Shown here: piece by piece, positions 1 to 9,998 of the stretch
How the letters are laid out: each line of letters begins with the position of its first letter
How positions within the stretch are numbered: position 1 is the stretch's first letter
NCBI GenBank assembly: GCA_037953745.1
Contig: JBAKBP010000183.1
Coordinates: 62,001-126,000 of the forward strand
DNA from: Lithodes maja
Lineage: Eukaryota; Arthropoda; Malacostraca; Decapoda; Lithodidae
Direction: 5' to 3'
DNA: 64,000 bases
Position numbers and translations under genes: made by a program
Notes under the pieces: model-generated
What the model saw: only the letters and a program-made list of their open reading frames with translations
What the model was told of the DNA's origin: nothing
Databases searched by the model: none

Positions 1-237
1 TTCTTCCCTGGCTACCGCGGCCGCCTTCTCAAGTACCTGTACCTGTTTCTTATAAAAGCGTAGCTTGAAAGGCGATTTAGCTGGCGAAGGGCTTGGAGTC
101 GTGTCACTCAAGTGAAACTTGGAGATTGACCTTGAACTCTCCCACTCACTCTCTTTCCCCACTTCACTCTCTTCACCTTCAACAGCTTCCGCGAAAGCTG
201 TTACATCACCTTCGTGTTCACTCGCAAATCCCCTAAA
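1..237 (-). pseudogene. piggyBac-like ORF, interior segment left of DIRS D1
   Basis: Read on the minus strand this segment stays open across its whole length in the frame that follows the reading frame ending at 9553. The residues are acidic and Ser-rich (EHEGDV, EGEESEVGKESEWESS) then basic, like the N-terminal half of the piggyBac-family protein at 59121-60176. If DIRS D1 (240-9552) is removed, the codons at 9553-9555 and 232-237 run together in frame, so this is the downstream part of the transposon gene whose start lies at 9912. The rest of that transposon lies outside the window. The join and frame are seen directly; the family assignment comes from the similarity of the 5' half to the other copy. 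Confidence 0.6.
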
Positions 238-239
238 TT

Positions 240-589
240 ATAGGTTTGACTCCTGTAAGGAGATAAAGAAAACCTAATATTTAGTAGTGGCCCCGTAATC
301 ATTGACGAACATGCCTATTACATAAGGCATCCTCTTCAAACACTCATCCGCCGTAGTTTGAATCTACCGCGCAGAGCATTTAAAAACTGAGGAGCCTTCA
401 TCATGAGCGCACGCGACCTCACTCATGGCTTCAGTCATTATGAATTGGGTTCTCACTACGAAAAAACTTCGTAAAAAATAAAAACAAAAAGAAAATAAGA
501 ATAACTATTCAATAAGCTTTCCATCATATCGTGGATGTACTTGTGTGGATCTTTTGACCAGACGCTACTACAGGCATCATTCTTCCTTC
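240..589 (-). repeat. DIRS D1 right inverted terminal repeat
   Basis: About 290 bp (roughly 300-589) is the near-perfect inverted copy of 9247-9535. The outermost 60 bp instead matches one half of the ICR (AGGTTTGACTCCTGTAAGGAG and following). This asymmetry, shared repeat plus unique outer end, is the classical DIRS1 arrangement. Confidence 0.85.
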
Positions 590-662
590 ACTGACATATC
601 AAGTAAACCAAAATCCTTAATACATCAACGAATGGGAAGGGGATGGTCGGGAGGGCCCCAGT

Positions 663-760
663 CGTCAATGATTACGGGGCCACTACTAAATATTAGGTTT
701 TCTTTATCTCCTTACAGGAGTCAAACCTATAATTTATTAGTGGCCCCTCCATCATTGACG
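663..760 (-). repeat. DIRS D1 internal complementary region (ICR)
   Basis: Large imperfect hairpin. On the minus strand the first arm equals the complement of the left end and the second arm the complement of the right end, meeting at CCACTAATAAATTATAGG. This is the sequence expected for joined element termini. In DIRS elements such a region is thought to template completion of the linear cDNA ends and circularisation. The core AAATT lies at plus-strand 731-735 (as AATTT). Confidence 0.85.
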
Positions 761-765
761 AACAT

Positions 766-1456
766 GCCTGATTTCTAAGACTGGAGGGGGACATTCGTAA
801 TCATATCATAACTCTAGAAAAGCAGATAATCAAACAACCACATAGTATTCTTACTTTTGTAAAAAAGAGATATTCGGGCGCATATACTTTATACAGCCTA
901 AATCTTCAAAAAGGGGTACAAGCAGGAGCGTGCTTCAAAGAAGCCTGCTTGAAAAAAGGGTTAACTCTGAGACTCTGTACACAGATCTGCTAGTTAAGAA
1001 GGCACCCCACTTAAAGTAAGTGGTGAAAACTAAAAACTTATAAGTTTTACATGTGCACATATAAACCCCATTAACTAATGGATATATTCCTAAAAATAAC
1101 CAAACAAAAATTAATTCTTGTACATTCGTAGAAGTACTGAACTCGTGTACTTATGGAGAAGTAATTACTTCAAAAGTAAAAGTCGTAGTTGCAACTACCG
1201 AGATTTCTCAAAAATCTAATGCTTCACAGCCAAGGCTACTTACAACAAGAATTGTTGTAACACTACCATTGGCCTTTAGTACAATTTCCTGCAATGAATA
1301 CTACAGAGATTTTTTTTATAATACAATGCCTACAAACAGTATCACAGCTCGTATGTTCCGAACACATACTCCGGAGGGGTCTAGGGTGTCCTATGTCACA
1401 CTGACTGCACCCTTCCCCCCCCCCCCCCCTTTGTTTTGAATTTAAACAAAACGTGA
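766..1456. other. DIRS D1 3' region between recombinase and ICR
   Basis: No coding capacity. Colinear with 32104-32950 of D2. Both copies carry a long C/G homopolymer just downstream of the recombinase stop (poly-C around 1414-1430 here, poly-G around 32140-32154 in D2). Several short palindromes resemble those in the leader. Confidence 0.6.
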
Positions 1457-2932
1457 CTAAAAAGGGCCACCTAGACCCTCTGCTGTAAAGCTATACATGG
1501 CAAGGAAGGCTTGTCTAGAGCTACTGAAAGGTATTGAGTCAAAAAACTCCTGATTAGAGGCCCACAACTGTGTGGACTTAATAACTTCCATCGAAAGATT
1601 ATTAAGGAAACGTAAAGAGACTGTCCCCTTGCGTAAATCGTGGGTCTTACCCACAACGCTGGGATTCTTCTCTTTAAAGTCCTCGACCAAGAGAGAAGCC
1701 AGTGTACGCTCCATCAAGCGTTCACCCGGACTTGCGACCCATAAAGCACCCTGGTGATTTAGAGGTGCCATTCTTAAATATTTGGTTAGAGCTTACACTG
1801 GGCAAAAAACGATGGTGCACCTTTCCCCTTTTTAACGCCGGCACCGTGAACTCCGAAAACACGTGTTCACTGTGCTCATTCTTGGCTATGAATCCTGGGG
1901 AAGGTGCAATGTGAATACACTCATGAAGCCTATCAAACCTGAGGCAATTAGGTGTGTTGCTCATCGCCGCCAGCTCAGATACTCTGTTCCCGGAAGCCAA
2001 AGCCAAAAGGTATATTGATTCGTGAATATCTTGGTCACGTCGCTACCATATGGTGCTAGCCACTTGGCCTCCTGAATGTCCATAATGAACAAGTCCGCGA
2101 GGTTTCTAGGTTGCTAATTGTGTTCTAAGTGGAACAACCCGACCGGGAGTGACACTGGGTGCGTGCACCACGTGTTCAAATGCTGGTACCACACTACGCC
2201 GGCCACAGGGGCGCGATTAGCGAGACTACGCCTCGCTAATCCTGTAGTTCGTTGACTACGTGGCACATTAGAGACGCGTCTGGCGGCGGAAAATAGATAA
2301 ATGGAACTTAATCTGTTCTCGTTCGTCATCAGAGCGTCAGGTCCGCCCGCCGGCGTTATCGTCCGGCGGGTGAGGTACAGTGGGAGTTTGTGAATTTTCT
2401 CAGACGCAAACAAATCCACTTGTGGATGGTAATGCTCCGCACACGCAAGAGTGCCGATTCTACTGATGTGCTTTGTCTCTGAGACAGAGCGTCTGCCCAG
2501 ACGTTTGCTACGCCTGGGAGATAAGATGCGTGAAGATGAATGTCCAGCCTGTTGGCTAGTATAAAAATCTTTTCTGACACGTTTAGCCACTTCCGAGATC
2601 TCATTGACCCTTGTTTCTGAATACAGTGAACCACATTCAGATTGTCCATTCTGAAGGCCACCGACTTGCCCCGTAAAGCAGAGCCGTGAGCCTGAAGGAC
2701 AGATAAGGGGACTAGTAAGTCTTTGACATTTATGTGGAAGATTTCTAAATGGGACCAAAACATTTGACCCTGATGCCCGAGGTTTGACTAAAAGCCCCAA
2801 CCTATCGGTCCTGACGCATCCAAGTCCACCCATACCGACGGCGGAGGAGAGGTTCATGACATGACTTCGTGCAACCTTTCCCTCGTCGCCCAAACCGCTA
2901 GTAAGTTGTGTAATAACGTTGGGATAGGCCAT
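1457..2932 (-). pseudogene. DIRS D1 tyrosine recombinase (YR), frameshifted
   Basis: Three open segments on the minus strand: 2932-2114 overlaps the RNase H frame in another frame; 2006-1722 has the first catalytic Arg in GNRVSEL; 1771-1457 has the second half, with KTHDLRK (the H-x-x-R pair) and LWASN. YRs cut and rejoin DNA through a Tyr nucleophile and integrate the circular cDNA. One extra T in the run after LWASNQ pushes the expected final F-x-x-x-Y motif out of frame relative to D2 (FLTRYLSV), so this copy should be inactive. Frame breaks also separate the core-binding part from the catalytic part. Confidence 0.8.
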
Positions 2933-3365
2933 ACTATCCCCGCCGGTAATAGTGGGAAAAATTTGTTGCCCTCCAGGATTAAACGTTAGACTTACAACCG
3001 GCCCAACTTAACAGTTAGCTGAACCCAGTTGAGAGAACCGACTAGAGATTCCCAAAGTCTCTGTGTCGTAGTCAGACTGTGGAGAAACATAAACGGTTTT
3101 TTCGAAATCTGTTTCGAGTGTCCACACTCTGACTCAGAGTGAGAGAAGCTGTGTCCTCGACCAGCCCTATCCCCTGAAATACTCGTGGGGGAACAAGGGT
3201 TTGACTTTTACTAAGTTGACCTTGAATCCTAGAGATAAGAGATGGTTTAACGTAACGTAGACATAAATGATGCGTAAGTTTTGTTTCTGCCACCACCAGT
3301 TATTCGCCCAGATACCACCAGACCCTGATCCCTTGTTCTAACAAGGGCATCAGGGCTTGTGGGGA
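2356..3365 (-). pseudogene. DIRS D1 RT remnant and RNase H domain
   Basis: Minus strand. The RNase H part contains DASG, the WSHLEIFHIN block, FRMDN, IQKQGS and LPGVANVWADALS, typical of DIRS polyproteins. Only the end of the RT palm remains (QALMPLLEQG then YLGE in place of the catalytic YLDD), immediately after the gag stop; the fingers and most of the palm are missing. A TAA directly follows the YLDD position, and a TAG lies in RNase H between DASG and SNLGHQG. The same breakpoint and the same two stops occur in D2. The region also codes in the overlapping recombinase frame. Confidence 0.75.
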
Positions 3366-3370
3366 CCTTG

Positions 3371-4732
3371 CTAGAATGCTTGTGCCAAATTGAAAACCGT
3401 CTTCCAAACTGCTGGTGAAATCAAAGAAGGAATTAGAACTGGAGACCGAACTACTTGGCTTGCAATACGGTCAAGAAGTTTCTTCACTACGAACATCCTC
3501 AGATCCTGCCTTGCTCGAACTGCCTCTAATAAGGCCGTCCGAATATCTCCTAAAGACTTGGATGGAAGTCTGGAGAAGCAAGCGCCGGAAAAGTTCAATG
3601 GCTTTCCTGACTTCCGCGGCTTCTATTGCCTGAGAAGAGCGTAACAGAGACTTTGTTTGGGAACCAGATATTTGCGAAAACAGTTTAAACGCTTTCCCTC
3701 TTAACCTAAACTCGCGGTCTATGTAAGCTGGGGAAGACGTGCTAAAGGAGCTTATAATTCGCCCAAATTGATTATTTGGGGGGTGGCAGTCAAGCAGAGG
3801 GGACTCCGCCGGCACCAAAAACCGGAAGAGATAACCAAGAATGGCGTTCTGGAGGGAATTGGTGGGAAGAATAAGTCATGGTTATAATAACTTGGGATGT
3901 CCTTAATATGAACATCCAAAACATTTCCGTAACACTGACACAAGCGGATGGTTAGGTATTTTTTTGCTAAAGCAAAGGATGTAGCCAGAGGTCGCACATT
4001 CGTCGACAGCGCGGGATCTCCCGTATCAAAAGGAGTTTCCGGCGTAGGGCCAAAGAACCTATTAAGTGCATTCACTAGTAGTCCCTCAATCTCTTCCGCC
4101 GGTACATACCTAGCCGATGACGAACTCCGTGGAGATTCGACAGTACCCTGAGAGTCGCCTAGAAGGTGACTGGACTCTTCAACCTCCATCTCTGAGACCA
4201 GAGATCGTTGTTCTTTATCCGTTAAGTCTGGTTTATCATGGGAAGATCCCGCCGAAGCCGGGACCTCCACATGTTGCCATGTTAAAACTGGGATAGAAGA
4301 TGGTACATCGGCATCCCGGTGGACGTCAGCACTATTTGAGTCACAAAGGGATGTGTTCTGTCCTGCCAGGACTGTGAGTATCGCCATATACCTTGGCTAT
4401 GGCTGTCCCTCGCTTGCGAGCTCGGTATACTCTCTGAAAGAGAGCCCTGTAAAGGTTTATGATAATTAAAAGCTCCCATAGCTCATTAACACCTCGAAAG
4501 CAGAGCTGGTGAGCAAAATCATAAAGTATACTAATTAATTTAATTTATATTTAATTGTATTAAAATAAATTACTATAAATAAACAATATTATCATAATAT
4601 AATCATAGAAAATATATATGTTTATTATGAATCAGTTATTAAATTATTTCATTAACAAAATAAAATTAATATAGGGATACCTGAGCGTAACGGCGTTGAA
4701 CATACAGCAATGAGAGGTTCAAGTGCCGACAT
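3371..4732 (-). pseudogene. DIRS D1 gag-like ORF1, disrupted
   Basis: Starts with ATG at 4732-4730 (MSALEPLIAVCSTP, as in D2 at 28005). Only the first Cys pair of the N-terminal zinc motif survives, because an AT-rich insert (4519-4670) and a roughly 160-bp deletion remove the rest. The remaining frames (4479-4282, 4387-3752, 3818-3471, 3598-3371) follow D2 gag, including the conserved C-terminal block DIRTALLEAVRARQDLR. Gag-like proteins of DIRS elements are presumed to package RNA; this copy cannot make an intact one. Confidence 0.75.
4519..4670. mobile_element. AT-rich insert, probable short MITE
   Basis: About 150 bp, almost entirely A/T, absent at the same place in D2 gag (near 28070). 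The ends look like imperfect inverted repeats (ATTAATTTAATTTATATT against ATTAATTTTATTTTGTTA), and TA occurs at both boundaries. Family unknown; the presence/absence comparison with D2 is the main evidence. Confidence 0.45.
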
Positions 4733-4941
4733 GACCGAGACTGGGGGAAAACTACCCCGCCCCCGGGAACTACCTGGTCACCTGGTGCAACACCGGAACT
4801 CTGCCCTGGAAAGAGAAATTTCCGGGGATTAATGCTCATAGGGTTACACCCAAAAAATGGTACAAAATATGTGCCACAAAACCGCCGGTCAACGAACCGT
4901 AGCACTCCAACACTACTTTTCGTTTTTCCTTTAGTTTCATA

Positions 4942-5175
4942 TTAACCCTTTCACGCATTTATGACGCAGAGGTTGCTAGATTTATCAATGAGAAATAGAG
5001 TTCTCTCTCTTATAATTACCTCTCCAAAATTAGTTTTCTGCCCACAGCTAACTCAAAGACAACTGCAGAGGCTGAAGTAACTAAACTAAAGGTTTCTAAA
5101 TACCCCTGATGGTAACAAAGGCTTTAAAGAATCCCCATTAGGCTCAAAATCGCGTCATATGTCGGAGAGGGTTAA
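4942..5175. mobile_element. TTAA-flanked 234-bp MITE (piggyBac-type), copy 1
   Basis: Starts TTAACCCTTTCACG and ends GAGAGGGTTAA, so the termini are inverted repeats with TTAA at both sides. It is about 90 percent alike to 34411-34645. The uninterrupted site is present in D2 at about 27783-27815 (minus strand: TTTCATATTAAAGATTTCAG), which shows a TTAA-targeted insertion. No ORF; it must depend on a piggyBac-family transposase supplied in trans. Confidence 0.85.
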
Positions 5176-5466
5176 AGATTTCAGGATATCTTTACCTGTC
5201 CAGAAGATTTAAGCCTATCTATCATCTGAATCCTCATAAAGATGAAGCATATCTTTATTAATTTAAAGATGAAGTCTTTCAAGTATTCCTTTACACTTGA
5301 AACACTAGTAAGATTCCGGCATCTTTTTATCCCCTAAAAAGTCTAAGCCTATCTCAATCGCTAATCCGGCTTTTCCCAGAAGCCCTCATAGATCGCCGTC
5401 TTGAAGGCCGTGATACCCTATTGTATCAATCAATTGTTTGGCAAATTATCGCGAATTGCAAATCAG

Positions 5467-6102
5467 TTAACCCGGGAGCTGCGGGGAGACTCTTAAGAGT
5501 TCCCCCGGCGGACTGCGGGAAGACTCTCCTGAGTAAGTAAAATTAAAAATAAACTTTTGACATCGAAAAAAAAAAAAAAATATATTTTTATTTTTTTATT
5601 TTTTTATTTTTTTTTGGCCCCTGGGCCATGCAAAATCTCAGTCCTCTACCTCCCCTCCTTCCCCACTTTCCTCCTATCCTTCAGTTATCACCTATTTTCC
5701 CTATTATTCCCTTATTCTGAGGTATATTTTCGTGCTAACATTAGCGAGTTGCAAGCAGGGTGTTGTCATCACTGATGGCAATCGAGTGCAAGAGAGAGAG
5801 AGAGAGTATCGATCGACTGTGTCTCAGTGGCCTTGGGGGAAATTGGCGGGAAGGTAGCTTGCCTCACCCATACATTATACAACTCGCGGGCTATATCTCC
5901 GATTTTGACCATCCAAACGCTGTTTTCACTCGTTTTATTGTTGTTTCAGGTTAATACCTTTATAATCAACCCATAATAGGCGCATATGGATAATTATTAA
6001 TGCTATTAATGGTACAATGAATATTTTAGTGACGGAAACACCTCAAATACGTCAGCACAGGGGGACGTTTTCAATTACCCCCGTGCGCACTTCAGAGGTT
6101 AA
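5467..6102. mobile_element. TTAA-flanked non-autonomous element, about 636 bp
   Basis: The leader motif GCAAATC(C)GTTAATATAACC, intact at about 6520-6537 and in D2 at 26690-26710, is here split at TTAA by about 630 bp. The ends begin TTAACCCGGG and finish CAGAGGTTAA: weak inverted repeats but exact TTAA duplication. Inside are poly-A and T/A-rich tracts (5565-5613), a (GA)n run (5793-5806) and no convincing ORF. Probably another piggyBac-type non-autonomous family. Confidence 0.7.
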
Positions 6103-7069
6103 TATAACCACCCGAAGGTACCACCGCCGGGTTTTATATGCAATGTCAAACCAATTGTACCTGCCCCAGACCTTTTTTGTAAAAAGGTCGCCGGGAGGGA
6201 AAGACTAAACAAACAAACAGCATTGTTTCAATGGCTTATTAAAGATTTCAGCATATCTTTTACCTGTCCAAAAGAATTAAGCATAACTACTGAATCCTCG
6301 TAAAGATGAAGCATATCTTTTTTAAAGATGAAGTCTTTCAAGTATCCTTTTACACTTGAAACACTAGTAAGATTCAGGCATCTTTTTATCCCATAAAAAG
6401 TCTAAGCCTATCTTTATCTCTAATCTGGCTTCTCCCAGAAGCTCATAGATCGCCGTCTTGAAGGCCGTGATACCCTATTGTATCAATCAATTGTTTTGGC
6501 AAATTATCGCGAATCGCAAATCCGTTAATATAACCACCCAAAGGTACAACCGCCGGGTTTTATATACAATGTCAAACCAATTATACCTACCCCAGTCCTC
6601 TTTGTAAAAAGGTCGCCGGGAGGGAAAGACCAAACAAACAGACAGCATTGTTTCAATGGTTTTGAAAAGCCGAGAAAACCATGTCCAACAGGTGTCAGCA
6701 TGGTCACCTAGATAACTGTGTGGAGCCCCCTTCGCCGGGAATAACACAGGAAGCCTGATCCCAGGCTCGACCACAGAAAACGCAGTTTCTGATGAGCCCT
6801 CAAGCGACCAAACTCGTCGGGGTAACTTACCTATTTTAGCCATCCTGACTAAAACTCGGTAAATAAAAACGGTGTTCTCGGATCAACGAGCAAAACGCCG
6901 GAAAGGTAACCCACACCAAACGAGACATTACAGGGGGGGGGGCGTAATGCTAAAGCAATGAATAACACAGGAAGCCTGATCCCAGGCTCGACCACAGAAA
7001 ACGCAGTCTCTGATGAGCCCTCAAGAGACCAAGCTCGTCGGGGTAACTTACCTATTTTAGCCATCCTGA

Positions 7070-7255
7070 CTAAAACTCGGTAAACAAAAAACGGTGTTCT
7101 CGGAGTAACGAGAAAAACGCCGGAAAGGTAACCCACACCAAACGAGACATATTAACACATTTTATACAAAGGGTGTGCGCAAAAGTAGGGACACCTGAAC
7201 AGGAGGGCCTAATGCGTAAAGCAAAAACCGGGGCAACGGAAGTCATGACAGACAC
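7070..7255 (-). pseudogene. vestigial second gag start inside the D1 leader
   Basis: Minus-strand reading gives MTSVAPVFALRI, then PSCSGVPTFAHTLCIKCV, closely matching the gag start of D5 (63872: MATLAPVFALCTTPACAG, FAHTLCIRCV). It is cut after about 38 residues, where leader sequence resumes. So D1's leader includes the 3' end of a complete leader plus gag exon of a D5-like element followed by another leader module. This is a chimera, not a functional gene. Confidence 0.7.
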
Positions 7256-7796
7256 AGGAGGGAGACTTACTCAAGGTTCTGCATAGACCCGCCGGGACCC
7301 AGCTCTGGAAAAAAATAAAATTTCCAGGAATTAATGCTCATAAGGTTAACCCAATCATGTTCGCACACAAGTGTTAAATAACCCACCGGGTAACGAGACG
7401 TAACACTCAACGACCACAGCTCGCTACGCGGTGGGGTCTCCTAAGTAAAAGATTTCAGAATATCTTAATTTGTCCAAAAGATTTATGAATACCCTCTGAC
7501 ATAATATATAAAGACCATCATGGCGTTTATAACTGATTAAGTCTTTCCGGTGGTGTTTGTTTCAAGATTCAATTTTGGAAAAAAAAAAATAAAAAAGACG
7601 CCGGCCCCCGAATTATCTCGTAGATCAAAAACTGGGAAGCCTGACAAATATACGAGATCTAACTTCTGCCGAAATATCTTTTTAGATCGCCGTCATAATA
7701 TCGGTCCAGCATGGCGATTATAGTCTTTCTGGTGGTGACTGTCTCAAGATTCAATAATGGAACAAAAACAACCCCCCATAAAGACGCCGGCCCTTG

Positions 7797-7829
<33 letters not shown>

Positions 7830-9246
7830 TATAATAACACAGGGCAGGCTGACACGAGATCTGATTTCTAACGAATTGTCACAAAAAGATCGCCGTAAAA
7901 ATGAAGGCGGCGATACCTAAATGTATCACTGAATTAAGTAGTTAAATCGAAAATGAATTTGAAAATTCCTTATTTCCTCCAACTAGGAGCACCCGCCGGG
8001 TGTGAAATTTTTTTTTTAACTCTAATTGAACCTTCAATTGCCGTAAAAAGAAAGGCGGCGATACAAACAGTATTGCTTAAGAATGGAATGGTTAATTCAC
8101 TGAATGACTTAATAGATTATCCCACCCTTCCAAGGTACACCCGCCGGGTGAGATGTCAAACGTTAACCCCATAAGTTCCTGTCCCCACATCTTTGTAAAA
8201 GATCGCCGGGTAGGAAAGCCCTTAACAACAGCTAGGTTTTTCATGTGGTTTTTTATAAAACCTGGTAGAAAAACTACATAACGTATGTTCGCAAGAACAA
8301 AGTTTTATAGATGGGAACAGCCAGTCCGCCGGGAATCAAAATGGGCCTGAAACCAGGTACCAACAGAGACGCAGTCCTGGAGAGCCACAGACACCTCTTC
8401 GCCGGGGACACAAACCTGTGTTAAAAACCACGTGTGGCCTAACACGGCTCTCGGCCGGGTTTTATCATGGTGAAACCGAGAAAAAACCCGCCGGAAGGAC
8501 ACCCACCCCGATCAGACACCATCTGAACGTACACTGTACACGAAGGAAGCCACGCACGACTAACCTAAGAATACAATAATAATCCGTGGAATTAGCCAAT
8601 ACACAACTAAACCAGGAAACAAACATAGTCCGAGGAATTAGCCAATACACAACTAAAACCCGGACGCACATGGCACAGTAGGGTATATTTATACATAATA
8701 AACAATAACACTTGTACATGTGGCAAAACTACGAGTGGCTGGCAAGGCCTAAGTAGACGGAATAGGAAAAGTTGAAATATACACAAAACACTGGGAATAT
8801 CACAACAGGAACCATCGCCAACACACCACTGTAGAAAAACTTCCGACAAAGGGAAGACTGACTCGGAACCCAGAAAAAACTTCACTAAGTGAAGAAAATA
8901 ACGCAGGGAACGTCAGAAGCAAAGCTTGCCTCATCAGAAAGATAAAAGGCAGCATTATTAACGCGTAATGAAAGCCGCCTGCACCACAAGCTAACTAACT
9001 GTGAAAAAGTTCACATGTCCACAACAGGACCACGAGGGTACGTCCGAAATAGACGCCCCAAACACACGACTCCAAATACACTGCACTGCAGGCAACCAGC
9101 CCAGGACACTCCTGCTACGCATATCCTAACCTTACTCGATACATCCCGGAGTAAACAAATGAGAAAAAACTCACTAGGGACGCAACAAATGCGGAACCAG
9201 CGGAGCGTGGGGAGACACGTCCGGGCAGGCTGAGCGCAGAGCAGAG

Positions 9247-9552
9247 AAGGAAGAATGACGCCTGTAGTAGCGTCTGGTCAAAAGATCCACACAAGTACAT
9301 CCACGATATGATGGAAAGCTTATTGAATAGTTATTCTTATTTTCTTTTTGTTTTTATTTTTTACAAAGTTTTTTCGTAGTGAGAACCCAATTCATAATGA
9401 CTGAAGCCATGAGTGAGGTCGCGTGCGCTCATGATGAAGGCTCCTCAGTTTTTAAATGCTCTGCGCGGTAGATTCAAACTACGGCGCATGAGTGTTTGAA
9501 GAGGATGCCTTATGTAATAGGCATGTTCGTCAATGATGGAGGGGCCACTAAT
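9247..9552 (-). repeat. DIRS D1 left inverted terminal repeat
   Basis: Inverted copy of 300-589. The outer end reads ATTAGTGGCCCCTCCATC on the minus strand, shared with the left ends at 20357 (D3), 45142 (C) and 61795 (D5). The boundary with piggyBac sequence lies at AAATT (9553-9557). Confidence 0.85.
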
Positions 9553-9998
9553 AAATTGCGTACCATTGTCACTGTCATTGCCATAATCACTAGACTTATA
9601 ATTTGACGATTTATCACTGTCTTCATCATCAACAATATGCTCCCCTTCAGCACGCTCATAAACTCTCAATGTCTCCTCAATACCTCCTGGAGATAACACA
9701 TTTAGGCGGTGTCGTCTGCGTAAGACACGACGAGCTTGGGCGGGCGTCGTAGGGAGCCCGGTATCGGACACAGCGGAATCACTTATTGGTGTACTATCCA
9801 TGATGGCGTCTGGGTAGAGACTGATGCCGCAGCGTAGTTCACGTCTGGTGGCGCTGTCTACCACCCCACAACAACAAAAATGTACGCACGCCATTCGAAA
9901 GCATATACGCAAGCACCCGGAGCCTCAGAGCCCTACCGGGTTCCGCGGGGGGTGTTTGTTATGGGTGCCTCAGAGCCCAACCGGGTCTGAGGGGTTAA
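9553..9998 (-). mobile_element. piggyBac-like transposon, 5' end and start of its ORF
   Basis: TTAA at 9995-9998 followed on the minus strand by CCCCTCAGACCCGG, matching the terminal repeat of the element at 58916. The ORF starts at 9912 or, more likely, at the ATG of MDSTPISDSAVSD (conserved with MDTSPKSYSLVSD at 59121). Conserved N-terminal block: TPAQARRVLRRRH, SPGGIEETLRVYERAEGE, acidic residues. It is interrupted after GTQF by DIRS D1 and continues at 1-237. The insertion target is D3 RT-RNase H sequence (10000 onward). The transposase catalytic domain, if present, lies outside the window. Confidence 0.75.

Larger units (their letters stand above)
4733..9246 (-). other. DIRS D1 leader (5' region) with tandem leader modules
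   Basis: No long ORF. Composed of short palindromes (see 62420-63500) in at least two tandem modules, each ending in a splice-acceptor-like tract with the preceding block GAGCATTAATTCC (near 7320 and 4815). Internal direct repeat of about 190 bp: 6740-6930 and 6961-7153. Poly-T of about 29 nt at 7799-7828. The donor-like site near 8930 reads GATGAG|GCAAG on the minus strand (GC instead of GT). MITEs at 4942-5175 and 5467-6102 interrupt it. Confidence 0.65.
240..9552 (-). mobile_element. DIRS1-like tyrosine-recombinase retrotransposon, copy D1 (both ends present)
   Basis: Complete in outline on the minus strand: left inverted repeat (9247-9552), long leader, gag (about 3371-4732), RT remnant and RNase H (about 2356-3365), overlapping tyrosine recombinase (1457-2932), internal complementary region (663-760) and right inverted repeat (240-589). 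The sequence AAATT abuts both ends (235-239 and 9553-9557), and the flanking piggyBac frame is restored when the element is removed. There is no target duplication beyond that, as expected for recombinase-mediated integration of a circular intermediate. Coding regions are decayed: RT deletion, stops, a frameshift in the recombinase, and MITEs in gag and leader. Confidence 0.85.

Noticed and set aside
5779..5820. CRISPR-like or satellite array in repeated leader segments
   Set aside because: Repeats are few, long and explained by transposon modules and (GA)n; nothing indicates a prokaryotic array.
6780..6850. Possible hammerhead ribozyme: CTGATGAG followed by a short stem in the DIRS leader (also 7010 and 62411)
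   Set aside because: The required GAAA and cleavage-site strands are not in the right place; at 62411 the motif coincides with the splice donor instead.
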